Below are positions 9,901 through 16,678 of a stretch of DNA of 28,511 nucleotides, piece after piece. The notes beneath the pieces were generated by a model. That model saw only the letters and a list, made by a program, of their open reading frames with translations, was not told the origin of the DNA and ran no database searches. Made by a program: the position numbers and the translations under genes. Source of the DNA: Saccoglossus kowalevskii (lineage: Eukaryota > Hemichordata > Enteropneusta > Harrimaniidae); contig NW_003126894.1 in NCBI RefSeq assembly GCF_000003605.2, forward strand, positions 97,213 through 125,723. Reading direction: 5' to 3'. Every line of letters begins with the position of its first letter. Positions within the stretch are counted from its first letter, which is position 1.

Positions 9901-11214
9901 TAGAATGTAATAATAATATAGTGATTCTCATTACAGGTGGCTGCAGGTGCCGTTGGTCTAGCCCGACGAGCATTGGATGAAGCAACTAAATATTCTCTGG
10001 AACGACGAACAATGGGCAAATTAATTGCTGAGGTTAGTATCATTGGTAGAATGGTTATGTTCATAGTAATTGATATTAGTAAAGGTTAATATCAATGTTA
10101 GAGCATTGGTTTGTGTAATTTTAGGCTGGTAAGTTAATTATGTTACAGGTTATTATCTATATTAGAGAATTGGTGCAGGTTCTGCCAGTTGATGATTGTA
10201 CTGCTTAGTTAGTGTCTTTTTCCTGGATTATAATGTCCATTCGTTTGAATAAAAATTTCTGTCGAAAAGCATGATATTACAACTGCCAGTGCATGTACAT
10301 AAGATAGAGGTGGTAATCTCTGTCTTCCAAGTATACCATTGATCAACATACGCACCTCGTAGCATTGTAGCTAATATACATATAAAGGTCTATTCATCAT
10401 TTCATAACTTCTTCGAAAACGCGCGATAACGGAATCGTCTTTTGAATATGTGTTTCTTTGAATTATCATCTTTTAACACGTTGGCATATGTTGCACCTTA
10501 AGTCTATATTAGAAGAGAAATTGGAACCTATGACTTCATGTGATATTAGCTGACTGTTACAAATTGCCCAAACACATTGTACACTTGCATTTAAATAATT
10601 TGTTCATTTGTTATATGAATAGTATTATGTTTTTTTAAATTTAATATTTGCATAATGCTGAACAACTATGAAAAATATACATTAACCAGCCAAAGAAACG
10701 AGTGGCCAAGATTGGTACAACGTGTTTTCTAAGAAGGTGATTAACTTGCATATAATTTATGTATTGTATTTGTATTATATAGCATCAGGCAGTGGCTTTT
10801 ATGTTAGCAGAAATGGCCATTGGTATAGAGTCTTCACGATCTATGGTATACCGTGCTGCTTTGCAGACTGACGAGGGAGAGCGCAACACGTACTATGCTT
10901 CAATTGCTAAGGCATTGGCCGCGGATGTGGCAAATAAATGTGCCACTGATGCTGTACAAATATTTGGTGGATACGGGTTTAATAGCGATTACCCAGTGGA
11001 GAAACTGATGAGAGATGCTAAAATATTCCAGGTAATCACAAAGATGTGTATTACAAGTCTTTGTCGGCGCTATTTGGGGATTATGTATTTGAATATGCAA
11101 CGCTGTTAACACATGTTTGTTTGTTTTTTGTAGATTTATGAAGGAACAGCCCAGATACAAAGGATGATTATTTCTAGGCAATTAATTGGTAGATTTCAAC
11201 AACAAAACCATTAG
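3920..11214 (+). CDS. ACADM: Medium-chain acyl-CoA dehydrogenase, mitochondrial (11 coding exons)
   Basis: Joined exons 3920-3958, 4999-5071, 6340-6437, 7281-7350, 8089-8189, 8818-8898, 9258-9497, 9697-9837, 9937-10032, 10783-11031 and 11134-11214 give 1269 nt, 422 codons, no internal stop; every intron is GT-AG. The family's flavoenzymes oxidise medium-chain acyl-CoA to trans-2-enoyl-CoA in the mitochondrial matrix and pass electrons to ETF. Residues 1-31 are R/S-rich without acids, as expected of a mitochondrial presequence. Family signatures: EFSPEQQQ near 38, [12 protein letters not shown] at 158-169, WITN at 189-192, GQRSSDTRG near 239-247, QIFGGYG at 372-378 and [10 protein letters not shown] at 397-406, where E399 is the expected catalytic base (human Glu376 of the mature enzyme). 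Length matches human (421). It resembles MCAD more than short-chain or isovaleryl paralogues. The start has Kozak context AAAAATGG. Confidence 0.96.
4440..4720. repeat. Degenerate tandem repeat in ACADM intron 1
   Basis: The motif GGCTCCCTAGGCATGGAA recurs in altered form about every 40-130 bases (for example near 4485, 4590, 4645 and 4690), usually followed by GTAGTA-like text. It is too decayed to give a reliable unit. The rest of intron 1 holds no recognisable feature. Confidence 0.4.
4999..5071 (+). CDS. ACADM: ACADM coding exon 2 (rest of presequence)
   Basis: Follows TTTTCAG and ends before GTGAGT; phase 0 in, phase 1 out. Encodes residues 14-37, rich in Ser, Lys and Arg with one acid at position 32, up to the start of the mature region (CFEF). 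Confidence 0.85.
5533..5669 (+). repeat. 21-bp minisatellite, first block (ACADM intron 2)
   Basis: About six imperfect units of GTTGACGTACTACACCATAC. The array resumes at 5880 after a MITE. The 21-bp period keeps one frame open (seven-residue VDVLHHT-like repeats), but this lies within an intron and no splicing joins it to the ACADM frame. Confidence 0.85.
5672..5877 (+). mobile_element. 206-bp MITE with TA target duplication, inserted in the minisatellite
   Basis: Begins CTGTAAAAT and ends TTTTACAG, flanked by TA on both sides (5670-5671, 5878-5879). It matches 16679-16886 in opposite orientation along its length. Non-coding. TA duplication suggests mobilisation by a Tc1/mariner-type transposase, but that is inference. 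Confidence 0.88.
5880..6090 (+). repeat. 21-bp minisatellite, second block
   Basis: About ten units of the same 21-bp repeat. The block at 5940-6010 (TGTTTGACGAACTACACCAT through GTTGACGTACCGCA) closely matches 5598-5663 on the other side of the MITE, so a multi-unit block had been duplicated as well as single units. Confidence 0.85.
6340..6437 (+). CDS. ACADM: ACADM coding exon 3 (N-terminal helical domain)
   Basis: 98 nt after TGTGTGCAG, ending before GTACTT. Residues 38-70 include [20 protein letters not shown], the acyl-CoA dehydrogenase N-terminal helix, close to human EFTEQQ...ARKFAREE. Confidence 0.95.
6438..7280. other. ACADM intron 3, no clear element
   Basis: From about 6905 to 7090 phrases such as GGTTACTAGT, GTCACTA and AACAGTTA recur in degenerate form, perhaps a decayed minisatellite. 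No gene seen. Confidence 0.35.
7281..7350 (+). CDS. ACADM: ACADM coding exon 4
   Basis: 70 nt after TTTCCAG, ending before GTAGGT (phase 1 out). Encodes [20 protein letters not shown] and EEYG, residues 71-94, matching the human WELGLMNTHIPE region. Confidence 0.95.
7540..7905 (+). repeat. Dispersed repeat with hairpin head and two ~165-bp subunits (ACADM intron 4)
   Basis: Starts with a hairpin at 7540-7571 (arms around TCGACTTTGTCGA within AGCTTCGCT and CGGAGCT), then GTCCGTCGTCGTCCGCCGTCCG. Two related subunits follow: each has TTTTCGACTT-like text, then AGATTTGTTCATTTCGTGATGATATC-like text (near 7700 and near 7860). GTCCGTCGTCCG-headed repeats are, as I recall, common in marine invertebrate genomes. 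Open frames over it are by-products. Confidence 0.55.
8089..8189 (+). CDS. ACADM: ACADM coding exon 5
   Basis: 101 nt after TTTCCTCAG, ending before GTAAGT. Residues 94-127, containing the family stretch [20 protein letters not shown]. Confidence 0.95.
8300..8817. other. ACADM intron 5 remainder with recurring GTGAACAA
   Basis: GTGAACAA or close variants occur near 8357, 8432, 8591, 8621 and 8717. They could be remnants of a decayed tandem array. Nothing else is recognised. Confidence 0.3.
8818..8898 (+). CDS. ACADM: ACADM coding exon 6
   Basis: 81 nt after ATTACAG, ending before GTATGT; phase 0 on both sides. Residues 128-154, [20 protein letters not shown] and EEPLFC, near-identical in pattern to human. 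Confidence 0.95.
9258..9497 (+). CDS. ACADM: ACADM coding exon 7 (beta-barrel middle domain, FAD/substrate loop)
   Basis: 240 nt after ATTTCAG, ending before GTATTC. Residues 155-234 carry [22 protein letters not shown] and AFTGFIV. The length equals human exons 7 and 8 together as I recall them, so one vertebrate intron is missing here. Confidence 0.96.
9697..9837 (+). CDS. ACADM: ACADM coding exon 8
   Basis: 141 nt after AATCCAG, ending before GTAAAA. Residues 235-281 with [30 protein letters not shown] and [11 protein letters not shown], the end of the beta domain and start of the C-terminal helical domain. Confidence 0.95.
9937..10032 (+). CDS. ACADM: ACADM coding exon 9
   Basis: 96 nt after ATTACAG, ending before GTTAGT. 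Residues 282-313, [20 protein letters not shown] through KLIAE. Confidence 0.95.
10033..10782. other. ACADM intron 9, no gene
   Basis: A weak duplication of about 70 bp (GGTTAATATCAATGTTAGAG near 10084 and GGTTATTATCTATATTAGAG near 10148) is the only structure seen. The rest is unremarkable AT-rich intron. Confidence 0.35.
10783..11031 (+). CDS. ACADM: ACADM coding exon 10 (C-terminal helices, tetramer/FAD contacts)
   Basis: 249 nt after ATATAG, ending before GTAATC. Residues 314-396 with [43 protein letters not shown] and [14 protein letters not shown]. The codon at 10822-10824 (GGT, Gly327) is at the place of human Lys304 of the mature enzyme. Confidence 0.95.
11134..11214 (+). CDS. ACADM: ACADM coding exon 11 (catalytic glutamate, stop)
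   Basis: Follows TTTTTTGTAG and runs to the stop TAG at 11212-11214. Residues 397-422: [20 protein letters not shown] then FQQQNH. E399 is the expected catalytic base. The last exon is 9 nt longer than the human one as I recall it, and the C-terminal tail differs. Confidence 0.94.
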   Translation: MYEGTAQIQRMIISRQLIGRFQQQNH

Positions 11215-11304
11215 CATCATTACATGACATTGTCTGTTGAAGTATTACGAATACGCACATTTCAATTGTAATCCCAATTAACTGTATCCAAGCTTAATAA
11301 GTGT

Positions 11305-11310
11305 AATAAA
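11305..11310 (+). terminator. Candidate ACADM polyadenylation signal AATAAA
   Basis: First AATAAA, about 90 nt after the ACADM stop. It lies inside the start of repeat copy B, and an AATAAA also occurs in the matching part of copy A (near 594), so the signal appears to belong to the repeat. Further AATAAA-type sites follow within 20 nt. Confidence 0.5.
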
Positions 11311-11612
11311 GTGATTTTAAAAATAAAATTTATCCCCCTTCCTATTAAAACGCGGACTTTTGGAAAAATCAAAACACCATTATTTTAGATAAAGGCTGCA
11401 TTCTCGTTTTGTACGAGTGTGTGTATGCATTTGATATGATTGCTGGACCATGTTCAACAACATAAAAAACGTGGTTTTCCACTGTCAAAACTATATTATT
11501 GTCTCTTGTAGTTCTGCTTGACCTATGAGTAGATGTCAGTTCTTTAAAACGTGCGTTTTTTCGGATTTTCATGGTGTCGCATACGACTTATTTACCACTT
11601 CCGTGTCACTGA

Positions 11613-11729
11613 GAATGTTCTAGAACCGTACTGTGTCTGGGTGGAATATTCTAGATTTTTTTTAGAAAATGGTTGAATAGGTAATAGAACACTGTAGGAG
11701 GCAATAGAAGGTAATGGAACATTCTAGAA
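11613..11729 (+). promoter_or_regulatory. Cluster of heat-shock-element-like sites in the LTR
   Basis: Three triple sites of the form GAAnnTTCnnGAA: GAATGTTCTAGAA at 11613-11625 (perfect), GAATATTCTAGAT at 11644-11656 (last base off) and GAACATTCTAGAA at 11717-11729 (perfect). The last ends 65 bp before the TATA box. This is the arrangement of an HSF-responsive promoter. Activity is inferred. Confidence 0.65.
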
Positions 11730-11794
11730 ATTGGTAGTAAGTTCCAGACTCATTATGTATGCTGATGTAATGGTCTATTTATAGACAGTGGGGG

Positions 11795-11802
11795 TATATA
11801 TA
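11795..11802 (+). promoter_or_regulatory. LTR TATA box
   Basis: TATATATA in the middle of the solo LTR, followed by GGGGAG and a CAG-containing region about 25-30 bp downstream. It points away from ACADM. Confidence 0.65.
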
Positions 11803-12516
11803 GGGGAGTTGTTCAGCACCGAGTTCAGATCGGAGATCTCGTTGAATTGTATTGGAGTTTAAGTATCTAGTCATTGGAGTAGTGGAGTTTTACCGCGTTA
11901 TTGTACTTGATGTTTGCAGAGTATAATAATACCAGTACCAGTTGAAACCTCATATGTTGGCTTCGTGTTCGTATTTTATCATCGCCGCCAGGGAAGTCTT
12001 TCTGTTACTGTTGCCATTTTGGTATTTGAACCATCACACCTGTACTATACCAATTACGGTAATATTACGTTGCGTGTGACACATGGACATTCCACTTAGA
12101 AAAGTATACCATTTCTTCTTCGCAGATTTCAAGTGCCCGGGCATATCACTACTATTTCCCGTATGTTTTATGGTCCATCCATAAACATGAAACCAATACT
12201 TATATTCAAACCTGTGTTTCTCAGTGAAAATCACATTTTACTATCTAATGTTATATACTTTATGGTAACAATATAATTGAAGATATGAAAATTATATTTA
12301 TTTTCAAATAAAACCATGTTTTTGTTTCATTTGTCCCAAACATGTCACTTTTTGTTGTTTTTTTTAACCCAAAGAAATATAAGGGGGTAATGTCTATCAA
12401 AATTAACACTTCAGTAGATTTAAGAAAACAATATGTCTACACAATATTATTTATTTGTCGTCATTTTTCGTTGATAATCATTTAAATTATCGATTTCAGA
12501 ATTTTTGAATAATCTA

Positions 12517-12684
12517 CTGTAAAAAATATGTTGAATGAATCCGTGCCAATAAAATCCAGGGAACTTATTTTTCTAAATTTTACATTCAAATAACCAAAAA
12601 TCAGTGAAAATAAACTTTATACATACAGCTAAAATATCTTATCCAACAAAAGTGTATTGCAGCTAAAATAAAGTTGTTTTACAG
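12517..12684. mobile_element. Diverged MITE with CTGTAAAA/TTTTACAG ends in copy B
   Basis: Flanked by TA (12515-12516 and 12685-12686), with CTGTAAAAA at one end and GTTTTACAG at the other. The interior has AATCAGTGAAAATAAAC, as in the intact MITEs. The matching site in copy A also carries it (1926-2355). Confidence 0.6.
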
Positions 12685-12896
12685 TACTGATTATGTCATT
12701 GAAAGCACGATTCATTTCATTCCAGAAATGTTATCCAATAATAGAGACACTTTATATTAGGGAATATGTATGAAATGCATGCGTGAAAATATCAGAAATC
12801 TTGGTTGAAGCAATGCTGACTTCAATTTGTTGCTGAGGTGGGAATGCTAATCTACATAACCTGTCTATGTCATTCATTAAATAATCTGTGTTCAAA

Positions 12897-12928
12897 CATA
12901 GACCCTCCAGTCTACTGGAGGGTCTATG
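12897..12928. mobile_element. Perfect 32-bp palindrome with 7-bp target duplication
   Basis: Arms CATAGACCCTCCAGT and ACTGGAGGGTCTATG around a CT centre. GTTCAAA flanks both sides (12890-12896 and 12929-12935). The empty site, a single GTTCAAA, is at 2534-2540 in copy A. It was therefore inserted, not grown in place. Confidence 0.85.
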
Positions 12929-13268
12929 GTTCAAATGGTAATACAAAGCAATATAACTTCAATGTTCTGCAAACAGCGAAATGTGCAGACCGATGTGGAG
13001 GTATTCCACAAAGTATGTGTACAGTTGTTTAATGGCGTCATTAATTATGCAAAATGCATACAAATACATGAATTAGGTCATCAAAACATGTTATCAAAAA
13101 TGTTATCCAATAATAGAGACACTTTATATTAGGGAATATGTATGAAATGCATGCGTGAAAATATCAGAAATCTTGGTTGAAGCAATGCTGACTTCAATTT
13201 GTTGCTGAGGTGGGAATGCTAATCTACATAACCTGTCTATGTCATTCATTAAATAATCTGTGTTCAAA

Positions 13269-13300
13269 CATAGACCCTCCAGTCTACTGGAGGGTCTATG
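13269..13300. mobile_element. Second copy of the 32-bp palindrome (by tandem duplication)
   Basis: Identical to 12897-12928 including its GTTCAAA flanks, exactly 372 bp downstream. It was copied with the tandem unit, not independently inserted. Confidence 0.85.
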
Positions 13301-13687
13301 GTTCAAATGGTAATACAAAGCAATATAACTTCAATGTTCTGCAAACAGCGAAATGTGCAGACCGATGTGGAGGTATTCCACAAAGTATGTGTACAGTTGT
13401 TTAATGGCGTCATTAATTATGCAAAATGCATACAAATACATGAATTAGGTCATCAAAACAATCTTTAATTTCATTTGAGATAGAAATTCTTGCAATAGAG
13501 AGAATGTAGGTTTGGTACAAAAGTACACAATTTCAATGTTGACCAAAAATGTCATATTACAAGTACTTGAGCATTTGAACTTATACAAACACACCTTATT
13601 CCAACGTGAATTTTTTGAGAAACCCGATGCATTTTCAACATTCATGTGTGTAGCAAAACGCGGGGTTCGACACAGAGTTAATTTAGC

Positions 13688-13725
13688 CACAGTCACTCTA
13701 CTAGTCTACTAGTACAGTGACTGTG
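13688..13725. mobile_element. 38-bp near-perfect palindrome related to 12897 and 18208
   Basis: Arms CACAGTCACT-C-TACTAGT and ACTAGTA-C-AGTGACTGTG around CT; the only unpaired arm position is C opposite C. Flanking heptamers are ATTTAGC and ATTTATT, agreeing in 5 of 7 bases, which would be a decayed target duplication. Termini CACAGTC/GACTGTG equal those of the element at 18208. Confidence 0.6.
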
Positions 13726-13922
13726 ATTTATTCCAATATTGAAAAGCACGTGTGGACAGATTAACCTTATCTCGACGCTGGTTAGATTCAGCATCGAAGT
13801 CAAATGTCACGTGTGAACAAAGGGATGTCTGAACAAGTGGTTCCAGTTGAAACAATGCTACCCAACGGTAGGTGAATGAGGTGTGAAAAGGTATGAGTGC
13901 CTTTAATGTAAACGACTGCGAC

Positions 13923-13930
13923 GTATAAAT
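13923..13930 (+). promoter_or_regulatory. TATA-like core promoter motif, orphan
   Basis: ACGTATAAATAGAGCGCAGG is a strong match to a core promoter TATA box in a locally GC-richer context. No gene on the + strand can be assigned downstream. It could be chance or a leftover LTR/transposon promoter. Confidence 0.3.
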
Positions 13931-14811
13931 AGAGCGCAGGTTCACCTCCTTATAAGGAATGTCTGCAAAGCAACCTATCCCTGCGTTTCTCAGCACGTGC
14001 TCTCTTTTCTGTAGTGTGTTGAACTGTGACATGTTTAGATTAAGTCCAGAGTCGAGCACACTCAATTGTCACCAGTGAAAGATTGATGTAGCATATTTAC
14101 TGACTTGTTAAATATAATTCAAGATGGTGTGCCTCGTTTTAAATTAACTAAACAAATATCAGTTCATATAAATGCAATATAATTTGGTCGTATACAAGTG
14201 TGTGGATTATGTTTTTCCTATTTAGAAACATCTAAAAATATAAACCGACAGTTTAAATATTTAAATTTCAACAATCTAAACTTTTTAACATTTATACAAT
14301 TTTAGAGATTTCTGTTTAGCTATGTTTATATAAACTATTATTTAGGAGTCGCGCCTTGTGTTTCAGGATGTTCTTCTGTTTGTGCACAATAGACAAGTTT
14401 CGAGTTTGAATGTTACCTTGGAAAACTTTTCATTCTGGTGTAAAAACGTTTCCAAAAACAAATCTCATCACACAACCATTGGTGTAACATGGGCCGATCT
14501 GACGTCGGAATATGGAATGTGTTTTTTGAGCAACACCGGATTCCCATCAGAAAGCATGCACTCACTGGCAGGGAGTTTCGCGTTTTCAACAATAACTTGT
14601 TCTATCTCAATGCATAAATTGTTGATATAGTTCATGCATTATCTCCTAGTTTATCAATGTAATACACTTTTTGGTGATAATGTTTCCCTGGGTAATGTGC
14701 AATTATTTTGAAGTAGCGTGTTGGTGACGGGATGTCAAGCCTTCATCCAATCTAGTGGCTTTCTCAGCTCAAGGTTTAGCATTGAATGTTGTTTAGAAAT
14801 ACCCACATTGG

Positions 14812-14915
14812 TACATCCGGGGGTTTTAATGTGAAACTACATCCGGGGGTTTTAATGTGAAACTACATCCGGGGGTTTTAATGTGAAACTACATCCGGGG
14901 GTTTTAATATGAAAC
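14812..14915 (+). repeat. 26-bp tandem repeat, four copies
   Basis: Four consecutive units beginning TACATCCGGGGGTTTTAATG. The first three are identical; the fourth has one change (AATATG for AATGTG). Confidence 0.97.
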
Positions 14916-16059
14916 TCAAAGTCTTTAAGGTAGAAACCTACTCATAAATTAAAATACCCAGAATTTATTCATTTTGCAATAAACTGTACCCCAAGGCAAT
15001 ATTGACGTAAAAAAAGTTAGGGGTCACCCGTCTTATTTTCGAGAAAGTGATGGTTGTTGTTCTGAATTATTTATAAAATCTGGATATTAAAAAGTGAAAA
15101 TAAATTCTTTTTTTCTTTAATATTGTATTCTATAGAATTGTTCTAAAAATAGCGATTTTCGGAACTGGATTTTCAAGAAATATTAGGACACGTTTCTCAA
15201 AAAGCATAACTGTAACACACAAAATAATTCTATTTCATTGTACTATGGGACATTTGCATCATGATGATTGTACTGACATAATAAACTAATAAACATTGTC
15301 TTGTGATTTATAACCAATTTTGTCAAAAAATATGAGTAGACTTCTACCTTAAAATGTTATTTATAGATTCAAATTACTGGTTACTCTCAGTCACGCGCCC
15401 ATTTCAGCAATCATGCAGATTCACGCCCCTATCGCAACTGAACCTATAGTAAAAAAAATGTTGACCTTATTCGTTAAGAGCCCTAAGCTCGTATCTTATG
15501 CGTGGAAGTTCATCAAAACTGGCAAAGATTTTATTTATTCATTATATATTTTATCAATCATTCGCATTCGAGATAGATTTCGAAGATAAAAAACATATAG
15601 TTTCGATGTTACCAGGTTAACGGTCTTTTAAATTGATTTGTCACGGTGACTGTAGCCGTTAGATGTGACGGTGATTGTAGCCGTCTCATCTAACCTCTTT
15701 TTTTATTGAAAAACTAAAACAAGAAACTTGGAAATTACATTTATGATTGTACTTTTAATGAATGTGATGATCACAAATTTGGGAATTTTGAATGAGATTT
15801 GTTTATGGTCATTAATGTGTCTAACATTTTTTTTAAAATTGTACTTGTTTTTCTGTGCCATCAATGATTCAATCTCCTCTTTCCCTTTTATGCCTTTTTT
15901 TAAAAAAACAGTAGCCATACGATTTCAACACTTTCTCTTCTATTCTGTTATTATTTTTTTGTAAAATTAAACAAAATTAAGATATTGTGCCGTTATTTTT
16001 ATTTTGAGTAATTCTGAAGATTATGTTGTCACCACCCAGCCAACAAACAAAAACAAAAT

Positions 16060-16200
16060 CAATGCGTTATCTGCCAAAGAGGGCGCATGATAATTTCAAA
16101 ATGGCAGCTCTTCCTGTTCACGTTGTGTTTTGTTTACGCAGAGGCGTTGATTTGATGGATCTTCACAAGATATATTAGTATGTATGTAAACTCACTAATC
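16060..16200 (+). promoter_or_regulatory. Possible UHMK1 promoter / non-coding first exon
   Basis: AAAGAGGGCGC and TCAAAATGGCAGC (YY1-like) lie in a short GC-richer patch 1.3 kb upstream of the UHMK1 start. A TAG|GGAGAG acceptor just before the start codon (17396-17399) would let a 5' UTR exon here join the coding exon. This is a guess from motifs only. Confidence 0.2.
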
Positions 16201-16654
16201 TAGTGTATTGTTTTTAATATGTACCGTAACTTGTATCTTCGAAGTAGCCGCTACCATCTCAACAAAACAGCCTGGCGATTGCAATACATGTTCAATGTTA
16301 TTGTTAGCAACTCTTGGATCGTTTATGATTGAATGTGTTAGGGACGACGTCAAAAGATCGATGTCGGATAAAAAACTTAATTCCTTTAGTTTGGGGGTGG
16401 GGGGGGGGGTTGACCTCAAAAAGTTTCCATCCTTCAAAAACGATTTTATTCATTAATGAAGTCAAAAAAATCTTGGAGTATTTGTAGTTCGTTTTTTTTC
16501 TATACAATCATGAACAAAAATACCAGAAAGTGAAAAACAAAACATCCAAGACGAGAAAATAGTAAAGTCTTTTTACACCCACCCGACAACCAACTGCTAT
16601 GCCATACTACTGTCCGATTATCAATTTGTATTTAATGGTGAATGTAGTTTCAGT

Positions 16655-16665
16655 GGGGGGGGGGG
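16655..16665 (+). repeat. Run of 11 G
   Basis: Homopolymer G just before the MITE at 16679; a second G-rich run lies at 16393-16409. Confidence 0.9.
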
Positions 16666-16678
16666 ACTAAAGGAATTA

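Larger units (their letters stand above)
11575..12081 (+). mobile_element. Solo LTR, 507 bp, with 5-bp target duplication
   Basis: Begins TGTCGCATACG and ends CGTTGCGTGTGACA, i.e. TG...CA with short inverted ends. It is flanked by CATGG on both sides (11570-11574 and 12082-12086). A TATA box (TATATATA, 11795-11802) is followed by GGGG and a plausible initiator region, as in an LTR U3/R junction. Upstream lie heat-shock-type sites. No internal retroelement sequence remains, as expected after LTR-LTR recombination. Copy A lacks it. The superfamily (Gypsy, BEL or other) cannot be told; a 5-bp duplication suits Gypsy/BEL/Copia alike. Confidence 0.88.
11240..13097 (+). repeat. Dispersed repeat, copy B (downstream of ACADM)
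   Basis: Same repeat as 525-2560, same orientation, beginning AGTATTACGAATACGCACAT just beyond the ACADM stop. Its match to A ends near 12960. It contains a solo LTR (11575-12081), a diverged MITE (12517-12684) and a palindrome (12897-12928). Its last 372 bp are tandemly duplicated. The non-matching stretch at 11440-11569 is either specific to B or lost from A. Confidence 0.75.
12726..13460 (+). repeat. Tandem duplication, 372-bp unit, two identical copies
   Basis: 12726-13097 is repeated at 13098-13460, the second copy lacking the last 9 bp. I found no difference between them. The unit starts AAATGTTATCCAATAATAG. ATGTTATC at 13088-13095 just before the junction offers short homology that could have promoted the duplication. 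Each copy includes the palindrome. Open frames repeated in each unit are by-products. Confidence 0.95.
13461..14811. other. Intergenic, unassigned
   Basis: Two stretches look slightly more gene-like than background: a minus-strand frame at 13709-14065 (118 codons) and a minus-strand 56-codon frame from about 14634 to 14467 (includes LPASECMLSDGNPVLLKK). I recognise no domain in either and cannot connect them by splicing. They may be decayed transposon pieces. Confidence 0.4.
14916..16676. other. Intergenic, AT-rich, with a hairpin and a G-run
   Basis: No gene recognised. At 15658-15694 the arms GTTAGATG-T-GACGG and CCGTC-T-CATCTAAC form a 14-bp stem with one mismatch and a 9-nt loop, without a clear flanking duplication. 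The same area has a 22-bp imperfect direct repeat (GACGGTGATTGTAGCCG and CACGGTGACTGTAGCCG). A G-run interrupted once by T lies at 16393-16409. AGAGGGCGC and AAAATGGCAGC near 16078-16110 resemble metazoan TATA-less promoter motifs. Confidence 0.4.

Noticed and set aside
11369-11572. 67-codon minus-strand frame (MKIRKNARFKEL...) starting at the LTR border
   Set aside because: Lies in repeat B and encodes nothing recognisable; the start falls beside the LTR insertion site by coincidence.
12752-13404. Identical 64-codon frames repeated in each tandem unit on both strands
   Set aside because: They are by-products of the 372-bp duplication and read through the palindrome.
13660-13680. GGGGTTCGACACA resembling a tRNA T-loop
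   Set aside because: No matching acceptor, D-arm or anticodon stem around it.
14358-14630. 90-codon plus-strand frame after a possible acceptor TGTGTTTCAG
   Set aside because: No homology recognised and no donor-linked upstream exon; starts with a non-ATG codon.
15658-15694. 37-bp hairpin as a fourth member of the short palindrome family
   Set aside because: Its ends (GTTAGATG) do not match CAYAG and the flanking heptamers differ (TGTAGCC and CTCTTTT).
16195-16456. Overlapping ~80-codon frames on both strands
   Set aside because: Frames are open on both strands through a G-rich tract; no domain; likely non-coding.
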